Shown here in pieces: positions 27,485 through 37,928 of a stretch of DNA of 64,000 nucleotides; position 1 is the first letter of the stretch, and the number at the start of each line of letters is the position of its first letter. Made by a program: the position numbers and the translations under genes. The notes beneath the pieces are model-generated. The model worked only from the letters and a program-made list of their open reading frames with translations, did no database searches and was not told the DNA's origin. This stretch comes from Vibrio sp. B1FLJ16. GTDB taxonomy: Bacteria > Pseudomonadota > Gammaproteobacteria > Enterobacterales > Vibrionaceae. The DNA lies in assembly GCF_905175385.1 (NCBI RefSeq), contig NZ_HG992749.1, positions 682,001-746,000 on the forward strand, in the 5' to 3' direction.

Positions 27485-29044
27485 ATGAGTAACCAAGCAA
27501 TTAACAAGGCACCATCTTCCAAGCCGAGCGGGATGGATCGCTTTTTAAACTTTATCGAGCGAGCAGGTAACAAGATCCCTGATCCTGCGATTCTGTTTTT
27601 CTGGGCACTAATTATCACTTGGGCTGCGTCAGCACTTTTGTCGAATGTATCATTCGACCTTATGAATCCTCGCACTGGCGAAGCTCTTACTATTACTAAC
27701 CTTCTGACAGGTGAAGCTCTGGCTAGCTTCCTTGCCAATATGGTGACAACATTCACCGGTTTTGCACCTCTTGGTATCGTTCTGGTAGCCATGTTAGGTG
27801 TGGGTGTTGCAGATTCATCTGGTTTTATCACTACGGGCCTTAAGAAGATGCTGAGCGTTACACCAGCTAAGCTTCTTACGCCAATGCTTATTCTGGTTGC
27901 TATCGTATCGCATACTGCAGCAGATGCCGGCTATGTACTGGTTATTCCTCTGGGTGGTATCATTTTCCATGCAGCTGGTCGTCACCCTCTGGCGGGTATT
28001 GCGGCAGCTTTTGCTGGTGTATCTGGTGGTTTCTCAGCTAACTTTATTCCTTCTGGTATCGACCCTCTACTTGCTGGCTTCACACAAACAGCTGCGCAGG
28101 TTCTTGACCCTGAATATGTAGTAAATCCGTTAGCGAACATCTTCTTTACAGGCCTGTCTTCAGTCATCATTGTGGCTATCGGTTGGTACGTAACTGAGAA
28201 AATTATTGAACCTCGCTTAGCGAGAACACCAGTAGACGAAGATGCAGAAGCAGCTCCAGATCTGGGTACATTCACGGAAATTGAATCGAAAGCATTCCGT
28301 TACGCGGGTTGGGCTATGATGGCGGGTATCGCACTTCTTGTTGCTGCGATAATTCCTGAGAATTCAGCGCTACGTTCGCCTGCTGGTGAGATCACGGCGT
28401 TCTCTGCGCCGCTTATGAAGTCAATCGTTCCATTGATCTTTATTCTGTTTATCATCCCAGGTTACGTGTACGGTAAAGTTTCAGGTACGTTCAAGTCTAG
28501 CAACGACATTATTAAAGCGATGTCAGACACGATGGCGACGATGGGCGCTTACATCGTTATGTCTTTCTTCTGTGCTCAGTTCCTATCGGCATTTGCACAG
28601 TCAAACATCGGTACTATGCTAGCGCTATACGGGGCTGAAGGCCTGAAGGCTATGAATCTGCCGGGTGAAGCAACGATTGTTGGTATGATTCTGCTGACAG
28701 CTTCTGTAAACCTGCTCATCGGTTCAGCTTCTGCGAAATGGGCGCTTATCGGTCCAATCCTAGTTCCGATGCTGATGGCGGTTGGTATATCTCCAGAGCT
28801 GTCTCAGGCGGCATACCGTGTTGGTGACTCTGTATCAAATATCATTTCACCTCTGATGGTCTTCTTCCCTCTTGTAGTGGTTTACTGTCAACGCTACGTG
28901 AAGTCGACGGGTATTGGTACGCTTGCATCACTGATGATGCCATTCTCTATTGCAATGCTGATCGGTTGGTCTATCTTCCTCATCACATACTGGATGATTG
29001 GTATTCCTCTAGGTATCCAAGCGCCATACACTTACACAATGTAA
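27485..29044 (+). CDS. AbgT-family transporter
   Basis: 519 residues, about 11-13 hydrophobic segments. The start MDRFLNFIERAGNKIPDPAI and the motifs VSHTAADAGYVLVIPLGG and GVSGGFSANFIPSGIDPLL mark the AbgT family. E. coli AbgT imports p-aminobenzoyl-glutamate; MtrF and YdaH-type members were reported to export p-aminobenzoate-type compounds and sulfonamides. No abgA/abgB hydrolase genes are adjacent, so the substrate cannot be deduced. The ATG has GGAG seven bases upstream. Own terminator downstream. Confidence 0.92.
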   Translation: MSNQAINKAPSSKPSGMDRFLNFIERAGNKIPDPAILFFWALIITWAASALLSNVSFDLMNPRTGEALTITNLLTGEALASFLANMVTTFTGFAPLGIVLVAMLGVGVADSSGFITTGLKKMLSVTPAKLLTPMLILVAIVSHTAADAGYVLVIPLGGIIFHAAGRHPLAGIAAAFAGVSGGFSANFIPSGIDPLLAGFTQTAAQVLDPEYVVNPLANIFFTGLSSVIIVAIGWYVTEKIIEPRLARTPVDEDAEAAPDLGTFTEIESKAFRYAGWAMMAGIALLVAAIIPENSALRSPAGEITAFSAPLMKSIVPLIFILFIIPGYVYGKVSGTFKSSNDIIKAMSDTMATMGAYIVMSFFCAQFLSAFAQSNIGTMLALYGAEGLKAMNLPGEATIVGMILLTASVNLLIGSASAKWALIGPILVPMLMAVGISPELSQAAYRVGDSVSNIISPLMVFFPLVVVYCQRYVKSTGIGTLASLMMPFSIAMLIGWSIFLITYWMIGIPLGIQAPYTYTM

Positions 29045-29064
29045 GCAGTATCAGCTTAATCTTG

Positions 29065-29097
29065 AAAGCGTAGATCGTAAGGTCTGCGCTTTTTGTT
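29065..29097 (+). terminator. Terminator of the AbgT-type gene
   Basis: AAAGCGTAGATC (29065-29076) pairs with GGTCTGCGCTTT (29081-29092, with G-T pairs), followed by a TTTGTTTT tail. Confidence 0.8.
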
Positions 29098-29191
29098 TTA
29101 AAGAGGGTACGGTTAGCTGCAACGTTACTGTAGCGTGCCGCAAGTTAGTGGTAATATTGGCTCGTCCCACATTTACTAATCCGGAGTCCCT

Positions 29192-29725
29192 TTGTCTGAC
29201 CTTCAATTCACAGCCCAAGATGAACAATTTATGCGCCGAGCAATGGAGCTGGCTGAACTGGCAGAAGCAGGTGGTGAAGTGCCGGTTGGTGCTGTCTTAG
29301 TAAAAGATGGGGAGATCATTGCAGAAGGCTGGAACCGTTCTATCTGTGCTCATGACGCAACGGCACATGCTGAAATACAGACATTGCGAAAAGCAGGGCA
29401 GGTATTAGAGAACTATCGATTGCTAGATACCACTCTGTACGTAACTTTAGAACCTTGTCCTATGTGCGCGGGAGCACTGCTGCATAGCCGTGTTAAGCGG
29501 GTAGTTTACGGCGCTCCGGATCTTAAAGCTGGTGCAGCGGGAACAGTGTTAAACCTTTTTGAAAGTCAGGCTGCATATCATTACGCGACAGTAGAAAGCG
29601 GGTTACTGGAAGAGGAGTGCCGGACTCAGTTACAGGCATTTTTTAAGCGTCGGCGTAAAGAGATTAAGGCCAGGAAAGAAGCTCAGAAAGCGTTGGAAAA
29701 TAAACAGGAAGCAAAAGGCGAGTAG
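29192..29725 (+). CDS. tadA: tRNA-specific adenosine deaminase TadA
   Basis: 177 residues from a TTG start that has GGAG seven bases upstream; the first in-frame ATG (29231) would remove the first helix. TadA converts A34 to inosine in tRNA-Arg(ACG). The zinc and catalytic motifs are HAE (59-61) and PCPMC (88-92), with the characteristic ENYRLLDTTLYVTLEPCPMC region. The C-terminal tail is Lys/Glu-rich and somewhat long. Essential in enterobacteria. A strong hairpin follows the gene. Confidence 0.95.
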   Translation: MSDLQFTAQDEQFMRRAMELAELAEAGGEVPVGAVLVKDGEIIAEGWNRSICAHDATAHAEIQTLRKAGQVLENYRLLDTTLYVTLEPCPMCAGALLHSRVKRVVYGAPDLKAGAAGTVLNLFESQAAYHYATVESGLLEEECRTQLQAFFKRRRKEIKARKEAQKALENKQEAKGE

Positions 29726-29747
29726 CTTGGTATTACAAGTGTTTTCA

Positions 29748-29787
29748 GCAAACACCTACTTTACAGTAGATGTTTGCTTCAAGTTTT
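29748..29787 (+). terminator. Terminator of tadA
   Basis: GCAAACACCTACT (29748-29760) pairs with AGTAGATGTTTGC (29765-29777; one G-T pair) around TTAC, then TTCAAGTTTT. Confidence 0.75.
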
Positions 29788-29921
29788 CAGTGATTCACTA
29801 AGTGAACGAAAACACGATGACGTGCACTGACTTTCTTTTTCATACAGGTTAGCTTGCGCTTGCGGCGAATGGCCGCCACTGTATTATTCAGGCGCTTTGA
29901 CTGCACTCTGCGTCTTCTCAT
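29787..29921 (-). CDS. Candidate 44-residue, extremely basic small protein
   Basis: An ATG at 29921 with AGAGG nine bases upstream opens a frame of 44 codons. The product starts MRRRRVQSKRLNNTVAAIRR and has about 16 Arg/Lys and no Asp or Glu. A promoter-like pair (minus-strand TTGTAA, 18 bases, TATTCT) lies about 85 bases before it. The composition would suit a protein that binds RNA or the ribosome, but I do not recognise a family. A longer in-frame version starting at 29999 exists but lacks the Shine-Dalgarno. It could equally be chance in an otherwise empty region. Confidence 0.4.
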   Translation of the reverse strand: MRRRRVQSKRLNNTVAAIRRKRKLTCMKKKVSARHRVFVHLVNH

Positions 29922-30364
29922 ATTCGAAACCTCTAGCTGACAAGACCACGAACACCCCTCTACCAAGACTCTTAACCCGCCTGAACTCCGGCTATGCAAA
30001 GCTTATCAGAATACGTTTACATGTATTAATTTTACAAAATCAACGGCATAGATATTTATCTTCTCGTTGAAAAGCTTCTCGTCATACATGGAACGTTGCA
30101 ATCCTGATCTCAGGTCGACCGTAGCCGATTTGAGTTAAATCGTTACGACGTTTCTTATCCCGAACACAGGCGAGTGAACAACGAGCAGATGTTGTTATTC
30201 TAAGATTCGAGTTATGTTGAATCGGGAGAGGGTAACCAACCGAGCTTTTGTCCGGGATAGATTTAATTCATTAAATATCGGACGTTTGTGGTATTGGCTA
30301 GTTCAAGTATTTTTTCATTTACTTATTGAGCTTAACCTTACTCGGAATGACTGATTCTAGATAA
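29922..30364. other. Intergenic region with no recognised gene
   Basis: Between the candidate small gene and the mltF terminator. A promoter-like element on the minus strand (30008-30037) points to the small ORF. The rest (about 30050-30364) shows no ORF with a credible start and no RNA that I recognise. Confidence 0.4.
30008..30037 (-). promoter_or_regulatory. Candidate promoter of the small basic ORF
   Basis: On the minus strand TTGTAA (30037-30032), an 18-base spacer and TATTCT (30013-30008). Start of transcription near 30001 would give an 80-base leader. Confidence 0.35.
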
Positions 30365-30434
30365 GTTTTTTGTCAGACTCAACAAAAAATGGCGAGCTTT
30401 GAGCTCGCCATTATTATTTGTTTTTTGTCAGACT
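30365..30434. repeat. 15-bp direct repeat flanking the mltF terminator
   Basis: GTTTTTTGTCAGACT occurs perfectly at 30365-30379 and 30420-30434, 55 bases apart. The second copy runs into the mltF stop codon. The pair encloses the terminator hairpin, so the repeat may come from a small duplication or deletion event. Confidence 0.7.
30384..30412 (-). terminator. Terminator of mltF
   Basis: GGCGAGCT (30391-30398) pairs with AGCTCGCC (30402-30409), extended by flanking AAT/ATT. On the minus strand it is followed by a T-run (complement of 30384-30389). Confidence 0.88.
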
Positions 30435-32049
30435 TAAGATTGTTTATCAACGTCTGGATCTGACTCTGATTCGTCTTCGTTAATCGTGTCAGACGCTGAT
30501 GAAACCTCGGGCTCCTCAGTCTCTGCTGACACCGGTATCTCTTCAGGGATGCTATCTACTGCACCAGATATGAGAACCTCCGGAGTGAGAGGAGGAATAA
30601 CCTGCAAATCATCAGTGTCCTCATCCATCGCTGGTTTCTGACTAACATGACCAATAATGGACTGGTAGTAGCGGCGAATATTTTCAACGTAGTTTCTCGC
30701 CTCATCTCCACGAGCATAACCATAACGGGTCTGACTGTAATACTTCTTCTGACGCAGTAAAGGCAGTCTTTCTTTCACGTCTGCCCACGCATTAGGATCT
30801 CCGCCTTGAGCCTTTGTCAGTCGCCTTGCATCGAGCATGTGCCCGTAACCGATATTGTAAGAGGCCAGTGCGAACCATATTTTTTCATGAGCATTGATGC
30901 TGTCAGGAACACGAGCTGTGATACGACGCAGATACTCAACACCACCACGGACAGACTGATCCGGATCCAGGCGGTTTGTCACGCCAACACTTTTTGCTGT
31001 CGGTAAGGTCAGCATCATCATTCCGCGAACACCAGTCGGGGATTTGGCTTTTGGTTTCCAGTGAGATTCCTGATAAGCCAGAGCCGCGATTAAACGCCAG
31101 TCAAATTCTTCACTGTATTTCTGGAACAGTGGAGCCCACTTTGGCAGTTTATCGTCAAGTGCGCGGATGAAAGCTCTAGTATCTACATAATCGAAAGCTT
31201 CAATATGGCCGATATACTTCTCTTCTAACGTTGCCAGTTCACCTGACTGGTTAATGTTGCCGAAAAACTCTATCAGCATACCGTAGAGGCTTTCATCCTC
31301 TGAACGGCGGGTAAACCAGGATACAGTTGATCTTCCGTTAACTCAAAAGCCAAAGCTAAATCAGGATAAAGGCGCTGAGCCAGAGACAGCTCGACCGAGT
31401 CGGTGACCGTAAATCGCAGGTCTCCGGTTGAAACGCTTTTAAGTAAGTCTCTCGCATCTGCATCGCCAACGATTTCAAACTGTAATTCAGGGTACTGTTC
31501 CTTTAGCGCACTCAGTGTCGGCACATACTGCGATTGCTCGACTATTTTCAGAGTACCGGCAGCGCTACTGTTTTCTTCTGATTCACTGTCTTTCGTTGCT
31601 TGATATTTGATTAAGCCCTCAATGTCGCGAGGACGCAGTTGCCCCTTTTTATAGACGACTTGCTGGCTGACATAGTAGTAGGTCGGTCCCGGGCGAAATT
31701 GTTTCATGGCTTGAGGCGTTTGATTTAGCCCCGTGGCAATTATATCAATATCGCCCTTCTTCAATGCCGGAAATAAGTCGGCTTGTCGGAAGGCGGGTTT
31801 AATCTCAAGTTTCACACCGAGTTCTTCGGCAAACTTGCGCGCAAGTTCGTAATCCAGACCAGCAGGACCATCCGGCCCGATGTAATAAGACAACTGGTTA
31901 TTGAGTGTGCCAACTCTAAGAACGCCACGTTCCTGGATTTTTTCGAATTCACTTTTTGGATCCGACTCAATTTGGCAGGCAGAAAGTAGTAGCACAGAAG
32001 CGAAAAGTAGGACGCTGCGCTTGAGTCGGTTGAACTGGCTAATTTGCAT
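30434..32049 (-). pseudogene. mltF: Membrane-bound lytic transglycosylase F, split by a one-base frameshift
   Basis: MltF is a periplasmic, outer-membrane-anchored enzyme that cleaves peptidoglycan. Here it appears as two frames. The N-terminal part (32049-31273, 258 residues) has a lipoprotein-type signal (VLLLSACQ) and the bacterial solute-binding-like domain. The C-terminal part (31279-30434) has the transglycosylase domain with FDWRLIAALAYQESHWKPKA, including the catalytic Glu, and SPTGVRGMMMLT. Near 31318-31323 the first frame continues into LPAVQRMKASTVC and stops. The alternative frame over the same bases reads WFTRRSEDESLYGMLIEFF, which aligns with E. coli MltF (WFSPL...LLDFF). One missing base between the TAT and TGG codons explains it. 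It could be a real null mutation or a sequence error. Confidence 0.88.
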
Positions 32050-32189
32050 TAATTGGTACTTCTAGGGAAATCTCTGATTACCTTTATATCAAAGCGAAGT
32101 GGCGGGGCAAAGTGAATCACACACATCGAGTGCGACATTGCGTACTTTATCGACATTTTGGGTGTAGCGCATATTTGAAGAAAAAATTG

Positions 32190-32205
32190 ACGCAAACGGT
32201 TGCTT
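32190..32205 (+). promoter_or_regulatory. PurR operator upstream of purL
   Basis: ACGCAAACGGTTGCTT matches the PurR consensus ACGCAAACGTTTNCGT at 12-13 of 16 positions. It lies just upstream of the purL -35 element, as expected for repression by PurR with hypoxanthine or guanine. Confidence 0.8.
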
Positions 32206-32211
32206 TTGGTG

Positions 32212-32240
32212 TTACATCACAAAAACAATTGCTATATAAT
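32212..32240 (+). promoter_or_regulatory. Candidate sigma-70 promoter of purL
   Basis: TTACAT (32212-32217), a 17-base spacer and a perfect TATAAT (32235-32240). The leader before the start codon would be about 100 bases. Confidence 0.65.
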
Positions 32241-32347
32241 GCGCTCGCAAAGGAGAGGTAGAATTGGTATAAGTTCGAAATTTTGCTAATAAGTTACTGA
32301 ATTTATTCCAATATTACCTCAATCAATTGCATAAGAGACCTAAGCAC

Positions 32348-35300
32348 ATGAGAATTTTGCGTGGCTCCCCAGCTCTTTCTGAGTTTCGTGTAAATAAACT
32401 ACTGGAACTTTGTCGTGAACAAGATCTGCCTGTAACTGGCATTTACGCCGAGTTTATGCACTTTGCGGATCTAAAATCTGACCTTGATGAACAAGAGTTA
32501 GAAAAACTAGAAAAGTTGCTGACTTACGGTCCAACGATCGAAGAGCATGAGCCTGAAGGTCTTCTACTTCTTGTTACGCCTCGTCCTGGCACTATTTCGC
32601 CTTGGTCTTCTAAATCTACCGATATTGCTATTAACTGTGGTCTGGACAATGTTAAGCGTCTGGAGCGTGGTACGGCGTACTACGTAGAAACATCTGCGAC
32701 ACTTTCTGATGTTCAAATCGACACAGTGAAAGCTCTAATCCACGATCGCATGATGGAAACGGTGTTTACTGAACTTGAAGCCGCTTCTGCACTGTTTGCT
32801 GTGGCAGAGCCAGCTCCAGTAGCTCACGTTGATATCTTAGCTGGTGGTCGTCTTGCGCTTGAAGAAGCAAACGTTTCACTTGGCTTGGCATTAGCAGAAG
32901 ATGAAATTGATTACTTAGTAGAGAACTTCACTAAGCTAGGTCGTAATCCAAACGACATCGAGCTGATGATGTTTGCCCAGGCGAACTCAGAGCACTGTCG
33001 TCATAAGATCTTTAATGCAGACTGGACTATCGACGGCGTCGACCAAGAGAAGTCTCTGTTTAAGATGATCAAAAACACATTCGAAACGACACCAGACCAC
33101 GTTCTGTCTGCTTACAAAGATAACGCAGCGGTAATGACGGGCTCTAAAGTGGGTCGTTTCTTCCCAGATCCGAAATCTCGTCAATACACTTACCACCATG
33201 AAGATGCGCACATCTTGATGAAGGTAGAGACGCACAACCACCCGACGGCTATCTCTCCTTGGCCAGGTGCATCAACGGGTTCTGGTGGTGAAATCCGTGA
33301 CGAAGGCGCGACCGGTATCGGTGGTAAGCCAAAAGCGGGTCTGGTTGGTTTTACAACCTCTAACTTGCGTATTCCTGGTTTTGAACAGCCTTGGGAAACA
33401 GACTTCGGTAAGCCGGGTCGTATCGTAAACGCACTAGACATCATGCTTGAAGGTCCTCTGGGCGGTGCTGCATTCAACAATGAGTTTGGTCGTCCAAACC
33501 TATTGGGTTACTTCCGTACTTACGAAGAGAAAGTGACCTCTCACGCAGGTGAAGAAGTGCGTGGTTACCACAAGCCAATCATGATTGCTGGTGGTATGGG
33601 TAACATCCGTGACGAACACGTGCAGAAGAAAGAGATCCCAGTTGGAGCAAGCCTAATAGTACTTGGTGGTCCTGCAATGAACATCGGTCTTGGTGGAGGA
33701 GCGGCCTCTTCAATGGCGTCTGGTCAGTCAGCAGAAGATCTGGACTTTGCTTCAGTACAACGTGAAAACCCAGAGATGGAGCGTCGTTGTCAGGAAGTTA
33801 TTGACCGTTGTTGGCAGCTAGGTGAAGAAAACCCAATCGCATTTATCCACGATGTGGGCGCGGGCGGTATCTCTAACGCACTTCCTGAGCTTTGTGACGA
33901 TGGCGAGCGTGGCGGTAAGTTCCAGCTACGTGATGTACCAAATGATGAATTGAGCATGAGCCCGCTGGAAATCTGGTGTAACGAATCTCAGGAACGTTAC
34001 GTTCTTGCGGTTGCGCCAGAGCATATGGAAGCATTCGATGCAATCTGTAAGCGCGAGCGTGCACCTTACGCAGTAGTTGGTGTGGCTACAGAAGAGCGTC
34101 ATCTAACACTAGAAGACTCGCACTTTGACAACACGCCAATTGATATGCCAATGGATATCCTGCTTGGTAAAACACCGAAGATGCACCGTGAAGCAACGAC
34201 ATTGAAAGTAGATAGCCCAGCGATTACACGTGACGGTATTGAAATCAACGAAGCGGCAGATCGCGTACTTCGTCTTCCAACTGTAGCTGAGAAAACGTTC
34301 CTGATTACTATCGGTGACCGCTCAGTAACAGGTTTGGTCGCTCGTGACCAGATGGTTGGTCCTTGGCAGGTTCCTGTAGCGAACTGTGCAGTTACGGCGG
34401 CAAGTTACGACACATACCACGGTGAAGCGATGTCGATGGGTGAGCGTACTCCGGTTGCTCTACTAGACTTCGGCGCGTCTGCTCGCCTGGCGGTTGGTGA
34501 GTCACTAACTAACATCGCGGCGACTGACATCGGTGATATCAAGCGCATTAAACTCTCTGCGAACTGGATGTCTCCAGCGGGTCACCCAGGTGAAGATGCA
34601 GGTCTTTACGAAGCAGTGAAAGCTGTGGGTGAAGAGCTATGTCCAGCGCTTGGTCTGACTATCCCGGTTGGTAAAGACTCAATGTCAATGAAGACCAAGT
34701 GGGAAGAAAATGGTGAAAGCAAAGAAGTGACTTCGCCACTATCGCTAGTAATCACTGCGTTTGGCCGTGTTGAAGACGTGCGTAAGACAGTAACGCCTCA
34801 GCTGCGTACTGACAAAGGTGATTCTTCACTTGTTCTTGTTGACCTGGGTAACGGCAAAAACCGTCTGGGTGCAACAGCACTGGCACAGGTTTACAAGCAA
34901 CTTGGTGACAAGCCTGCAGACGTAGACAACGCTGAGCAGCTAAAAGGTTTCTTCGATGCAATGCAATCACTGGTTCGTGATGACAAGCTTGTTGCTTACC
35001 ACGATAAAGGTGACGGCGGTCTATTTGTAACGCTTGCAGAGATGGCATTCGCTGGTCACTGTGGTGTGAAAGCGAACATCGAAGGTCTGGGTGAAGATGC
35101 GCTAGCAGTTCTATTTAACGAAGAACTAGGTGCGGTTGTTCAGGTTAAGAACGACGATATGGATTCAGTTCTATCTACGCTAGCGGTAAACGGCTTAGAA
35201 GCATGTTCACATGTCATTGGCTCTGTTGAAGCTTCAGACGATTTCGTGATCACTTCAGGTGATGTAGTTGTGCTTAAGCGCTCACGTACCGAACTACGTG

Positions 35301-36241
35301 TTATCTGGGCTGAAACTACGCATAAAATGCAGGCGCTACGTGATAACCCTGCATGTGCAGACCAAGAATTTGAAGCGAAGAAAGACAACACTGACCCTGG
35401 TCTGAATGTATCTCTAAGCTATGACGTCAACGAAGATATCGCAGCCCCTTACATTGTGAAAGGCGCGAAACCCAAGATGGCGATTCTGCGTGAGCAAGGT
35501 GTCAACTCTCACGTTGAAATGGCCGCAGCGTTTGACCGCGCTGGCTTTGAAGCAACTGATATCCACATGAGCGATATTCTGACAGGCCAAGCGGTACTTG
35601 ATGAATACCAAGGTCTGGTAGCATGTGGTGGTTTCTCTTACGGTGACGTCCTAGGCGCAGGCGAAGGTTGGGCGAAATCTATCCTGTTTAACGCACAAGC
35701 ACGTGAGCAGTTCCAGGCATTCTTCAACCGTGAAGAGACGTTTTCTCTAGGTGTGTGTAACGGCTGTCAGATGTTGTCGAACCTGAAAGAGCTTATTCCG
35801 GGTGCAGACTTGTGGCCACGTTTTGTTCGCAACGAATCAGAGCGTTTTGAAGCACGCTTTAGCTTAGTTGAAGTACAGAAGTCTGATTCTGTGTTCTTCG
35901 ATGGCATGGCTGGCTCTCGCATGCCAATCGCGGTTTCTCACGGTGAAGGTCGTGTAGAAGTCCGTGACGGTGAGCACCTAAACGCGATTGAAGCGTCAGG
36001 TACTGTAGCGTTACGTTACGTTGATAATAACGGTAACCCAACGCAACAATACCCGAACAACCCGAATGGTTCGCCAAATGCGATTACCGGTCTGACAACT
36101 GAAGATGGCCGTGTAACCATCATGATGCCTCACCCAGAGCGTGTATTCCGTACGGTTGCAAACTCTTGGTCACCAGAAGGCTGGGGTGAAAACGGTGCCT
36201 GGATGCGTATGTTCCAGAACGCTCGTAAGAATATCGGTTAA
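32348..36241 (+). CDS. purL: Phosphoribosylformylglycinamidine synthase PurL
   Basis: 1297 residues from the ATG at 32348 (E. coli 1295). PurL makes FGAM from FGAR, glutamine and ATP, step four of purine synthesis. The order is: N-terminal PurS-like domain ([19 protein letters not shown]), linker, two ATP-grasp-like FGAM synthase halves ([30 protein letters not shown]), and a C-terminal class I glutaminase with nucleophile Cys in [12 protein letters not shown] and PHPERVFR near the end. Seven codons upstream another ATG is in frame but unlikely. Codon use is that of a highly expressed gene. Control by PurR is indicated upstream. Confidence 0.98.
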   Translation: MRILRGSPALSEFRVNKLLELCREQDLPVTGIYAEFMHFADLKSDLDEQELEKLEKLLTYGPTIEEHEPEGLLLLVTPRPGTISPWSSKSTDIAINCGLDNVKRLERGTAYYVETSATLSDVQIDTVKALIHDRMMETVFTELEAASALFAVAEPAPVAHVDILAGGRLALEEANVSLGLALAEDEIDYLVENFTKLGRNPNDIELMMFAQANSEHCRHKIFNADWTIDGVDQEKSLFKMIKNTFETTPDHVLSAYKDNAAVMTGSKVGRFFPDPKSRQYTYHHEDAHILMKVETHNHPTAISPWPGASTGSGGEIRDEGATGIGGKPKAGLVGFTTSNLRIPGFEQPWETDFGKPGRIVNALDIMLEGPLGGAAFNNEFGRPNLLGYFRTYEEKVTSHAGEEVRGYHKPIMIAGGMGNIRDEHVQKKEIPVGASLIVLGGPAMNIGLGGGAASSMASGQSAEDLDFASVQRENPEMERRCQEVIDRCWQLGEENPIAFIHDVGAGGISNALPELCDDGERGGKFQLRDVPNDELSMSPLEIWCNESQERYVLAVAPEHMEAFDAICKRERAPYAVVGVATEERHLTLEDSHFDNTPIDMPMDILLGKTPKMHREATTLKVDSPAITRDGIEINEAADRVLRLPTVAEKTFLITIGDRSVTGLVARDQMVGPWQVPVANCAVTAASYDTYHGEAMSMGERTPVALLDFGASARLAVGESLTNIAATDIGDIKRIKLSANWMSPAGHPGEDAGLYEAVKAVGEELCPALGLTIPVGKDSMSMKTKWEENGESKEVTSPLSLVITAFGRVEDVRKTVTPQLRTDKGDSSLVLVDLGNGKNRLGATALAQVYKQLGDKPADVDNAEQLKGFFDAMQSLVRDDKLVAYHDKGDGGLFVTLAEMAFAGHCGVKANIEGLGEDALAVLFNEELGAVVQVKNDDMDSVLSTLAVNGLEACSHVIGSVEASDDFVITSGDVVVLKRSRTELRVIWAETTHKMQALRDNPACADQEFEAKKDNTDPGLNVSLSYDVNEDIAAPYIVKGAKPKMAILREQGVNSHVEMAAAFDRAGFEATDIHMSDILTGQAVLDEYQGLVACGGFSYGDVLGAGEGWAKSILFNAQAREQFQAFFNREETFSLGVCNGCQMLSNLKELIPGADLWPRFVRNESERFEARFSLVEVQKSDSVFFDGMAGSRMPIAVSHGEGRVEVRDGEHLNAIEASGTVALRYVDNNGNPTQQYPNNPNGSPNAITGLTTEDGRVTIMMPHPERVFRTVANSWSPEGWGENGAWMRMFQNARKNIG

Positions 36242-36297
36242 TTCTCTAACCCCGAGAAACTTCAATTTTCTCTAAAGCTTGAATTTTCTCTAAAACA

Positions 36298-36330
36298 AAG
36301 CGCAGATCGAAAGGTCTGCGCTTTTTTTGT
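36298..36330 (+). terminator. Terminator of purL
   Basis: AAGCGCAGATC (36298-36308) pairs with GGTCTGCGCTT (36313-36323, G-T allowed) and is followed by a run of seven T. Confidence 0.9.
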
Positions 36331-36481
36331 TTCTAACGAAAATTCTCAATTACAGAGAAAAAAATCGCGCAAAGACGAATCAATTATGGTCTAATACCGC
36401 GCTTACCAAGGGATGGTGGTTATATCGTTGAAGTAATCAAAGTGACCGAGTCCCTTAATAATCCCTTAGGAAATGAATTAA

Positions 36482-36784
36482 ATGTCAAAAAATCCAAAAT
36501 TTGCTATCCGCGTAACGGAAAAGCGTAACGGCTGGAGTGCAGAGATCACTCGCCAAGTCACTTCTCGCAAGACTGTTGTCTCTAAGCGTGAAACAGGCTT
36601 TGATAGCGAAGAGAAAGCACAAGCTTGGGCAGAGCAAGAGTTAGCTGGCTTTGTACAAAACCAAGTGATTCGTAATGAGCGTAAAGCTGTACAGCGTCAG
36701 GAGCGCGAAGCAGAGCAACTTGCTGCTAAAGTTCGTAAAGAAGAAGCCCGTAAAGCTCGCGATGTTGAAGCTGACGAAGAGTAA
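36482..36784 (+). CDS. DUF3622-type small protein
   Basis: 100 residues. The N-terminal half (KFAIRVTEKRNGWSAEITRQ... ETGFDSEEKAQAWAEQELAG) has the look of the DUF3622 family common in Vibrio. The C-terminal 40 residues are a charged helix rich in Arg, Lys, Glu and Ala (ERKAVQRQEREAEQLAAKVR), probably a coiled coil. No signal peptide or membrane segment. The function is unknown. The ATG has TTAGGAAATG-like spacing upstream. The gene stands alone with its own terminator; codon use suggests good expression. Confidence 0.85.
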   Translation: MSKNPKFAIRVTEKRNGWSAEITRQVTSRKTVVSKRETGFDSEEKAQAWAEQELAGFVQNQVIRNERKAVQRQEREAEQLAAKVRKEEARKARDVEADEE

Positions 36785-36810
36785 GACTTCTTTTTAACAT
36801 CAGTGATGTA

Positions 36811-36845
36811 AAAAGCCCTGAAGTCTACTTCAGGGCTTTGTTGTT
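36811..36845. terminator. Bidirectional terminator
   Basis: AAAGCCCTGAAG (36812-36823) pairs perfectly with CTTCAGGGCTTT (36828-36839). A T-rich tail follows on the plus strand and a T-run on the minus strand, serving both convergent genes. Confidence 0.9.
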
Positions 36846-36860
36846 TTAGATTGTAAGTTT

Positions 36861-37928
36861 TTACTGAACGTCGAGCGGAATTTGCCCGGTAGTGATCTGG
36901 TCGACATCAAACTCATTGAGTTCTTCAATATAGCTCTCGACCGCTTGTCCTACCTCACTGTCCCCTTGCTTAAAGTAGGCAAGGTGGAAAATAGCGTCAC
37001 CTTCATTCACCAGTGGTAGTGTTTGCTGACCAATTACTAGGCCACTTTTAGGTGCTTTAAGTTCAATTTCTGCATGGCCGAGCGGGGAGCTGATGTAAGC
37101 AAGAGTCTCTCCTTGCTCAACGTTGTCTCCAAGGTTCACTACAGTACGCAAAATCCCGTTACCCGGAGCACGAACCCAGCTGGTCGATTTGGCAATAACA
37201 GGCTCCGGCAGTTTTTTACGACTCGCGCGTAGCATGCCGATGGCTTGCATTACGCGTCTGATGCCCATTACACCTGCGCTGATAGAGAGTGGATCAAAAC
37301 GTAATGCTTCACCCGCTTCGTAAGTGAGAACCGGAATATCGCATTTCTCCGCTTCACTGCGTAAAGAACCATCACGTAACGCGGAATCAATAATCACCGG
37401 CGTAGCGAAGGCTTTGGCAATACGCAGTGTTTCCGGGTTGCTCAGGTTGGCGCGGATCTGCGGAAGATTAGTACGATGGATAGCACCGGTGTGCAAGTCC
37501 AATATATAGTTACTACGCTTGGCGATATTGTTAAAGAACCCGTGTGCCATACGAGAGGCCAAAGCGCCTTTTTCACTGCCAGGAAAACAGCGGTTGAGGT
37601 CACGGCGATCCGGCAGGTAGCGTGATTTATGGATAAAACCAAACACATTGACTATTGGTACGGCGATAACGGTACCTTTCAATTTTGATGGATCTAATTG
37701 GTTTATGATCTGACGAACGATCTCAACACCATTGAGTTCATCACCGTGGATTGCTGCATTGACCATCAGCACCGGTCCATCAAATTTTCCGTGGATGATC
37801 TCTACAGGTATCGACAAAGGCGAGTGGGTGTACAGTTGTGCGGCTTCGAACTCGATCTCCAGCCGCTGTCCTGGCTGTATTTGATGTCCAAGCAGTTCAA
37901 ATACTTTACTTCTTTTACTTCTGACCAT
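36861..37928 (-). CDS. Succinylglutamate desuccinylase/aspartoacylase family protein
   Basis: 355 residues, an M14-like zinc hydrolase of the AstE/ASPA superfamily. The zinc motif is AAIHGDELNGVEIVRQI (HxxE), and the third ligand lies in YILDLHTGAIHRTN. LTYEAGEA holds the likely catalytic Glu. A C-terminal beta domain (about 250-330: APGNGILRTVVNLGDNVEQG) resembles a lipoyl/biotinyl-like barrel. The chemistry should be hydrolysis of an N-acyl amide bond, but the substrate is not evident and no arginine catabolism genes are nearby. It is a stand-alone gene between two terminators. Confidence 0.85.
   Translation of the reverse strand: MVRSKRSKVFELLGHQIQPGQRLEIEFEAAQLYTHSPLSIPVEIIHGKFDGPVLMVNAAIHGDELNGVEIVRQIINQLDPSKLKGTVIAVPIVNVFGFIHKSRYLPDRRDLNRCFPGSEKGALASRMAHGFFNNIAKRSNYILDLHTGAIHRTNLPQIRANLSNPETLRIAKAFATPVIIDSALRDGSLRSEAEKCDIPVLTYEAGEALRFDPLSISAGVMGIRRVMQAIGMLRASRKKLPEPVIAKSTSWVRAPGNGILRTVVNLGDNVEQGETLAYISSPLGHAEIELKAPKSGLVIGQQTLPLVNEGDAIFHLAYFKQGDSEVGQAVESYIEELNEFDVDQITTGQIPLDVQ

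Noticed and set aside
30434..32049. Reading mltF as two independent genes
   Set aside because: Each half matches one part of a single-chain family, and a one-base shift restores a continuous alignment.
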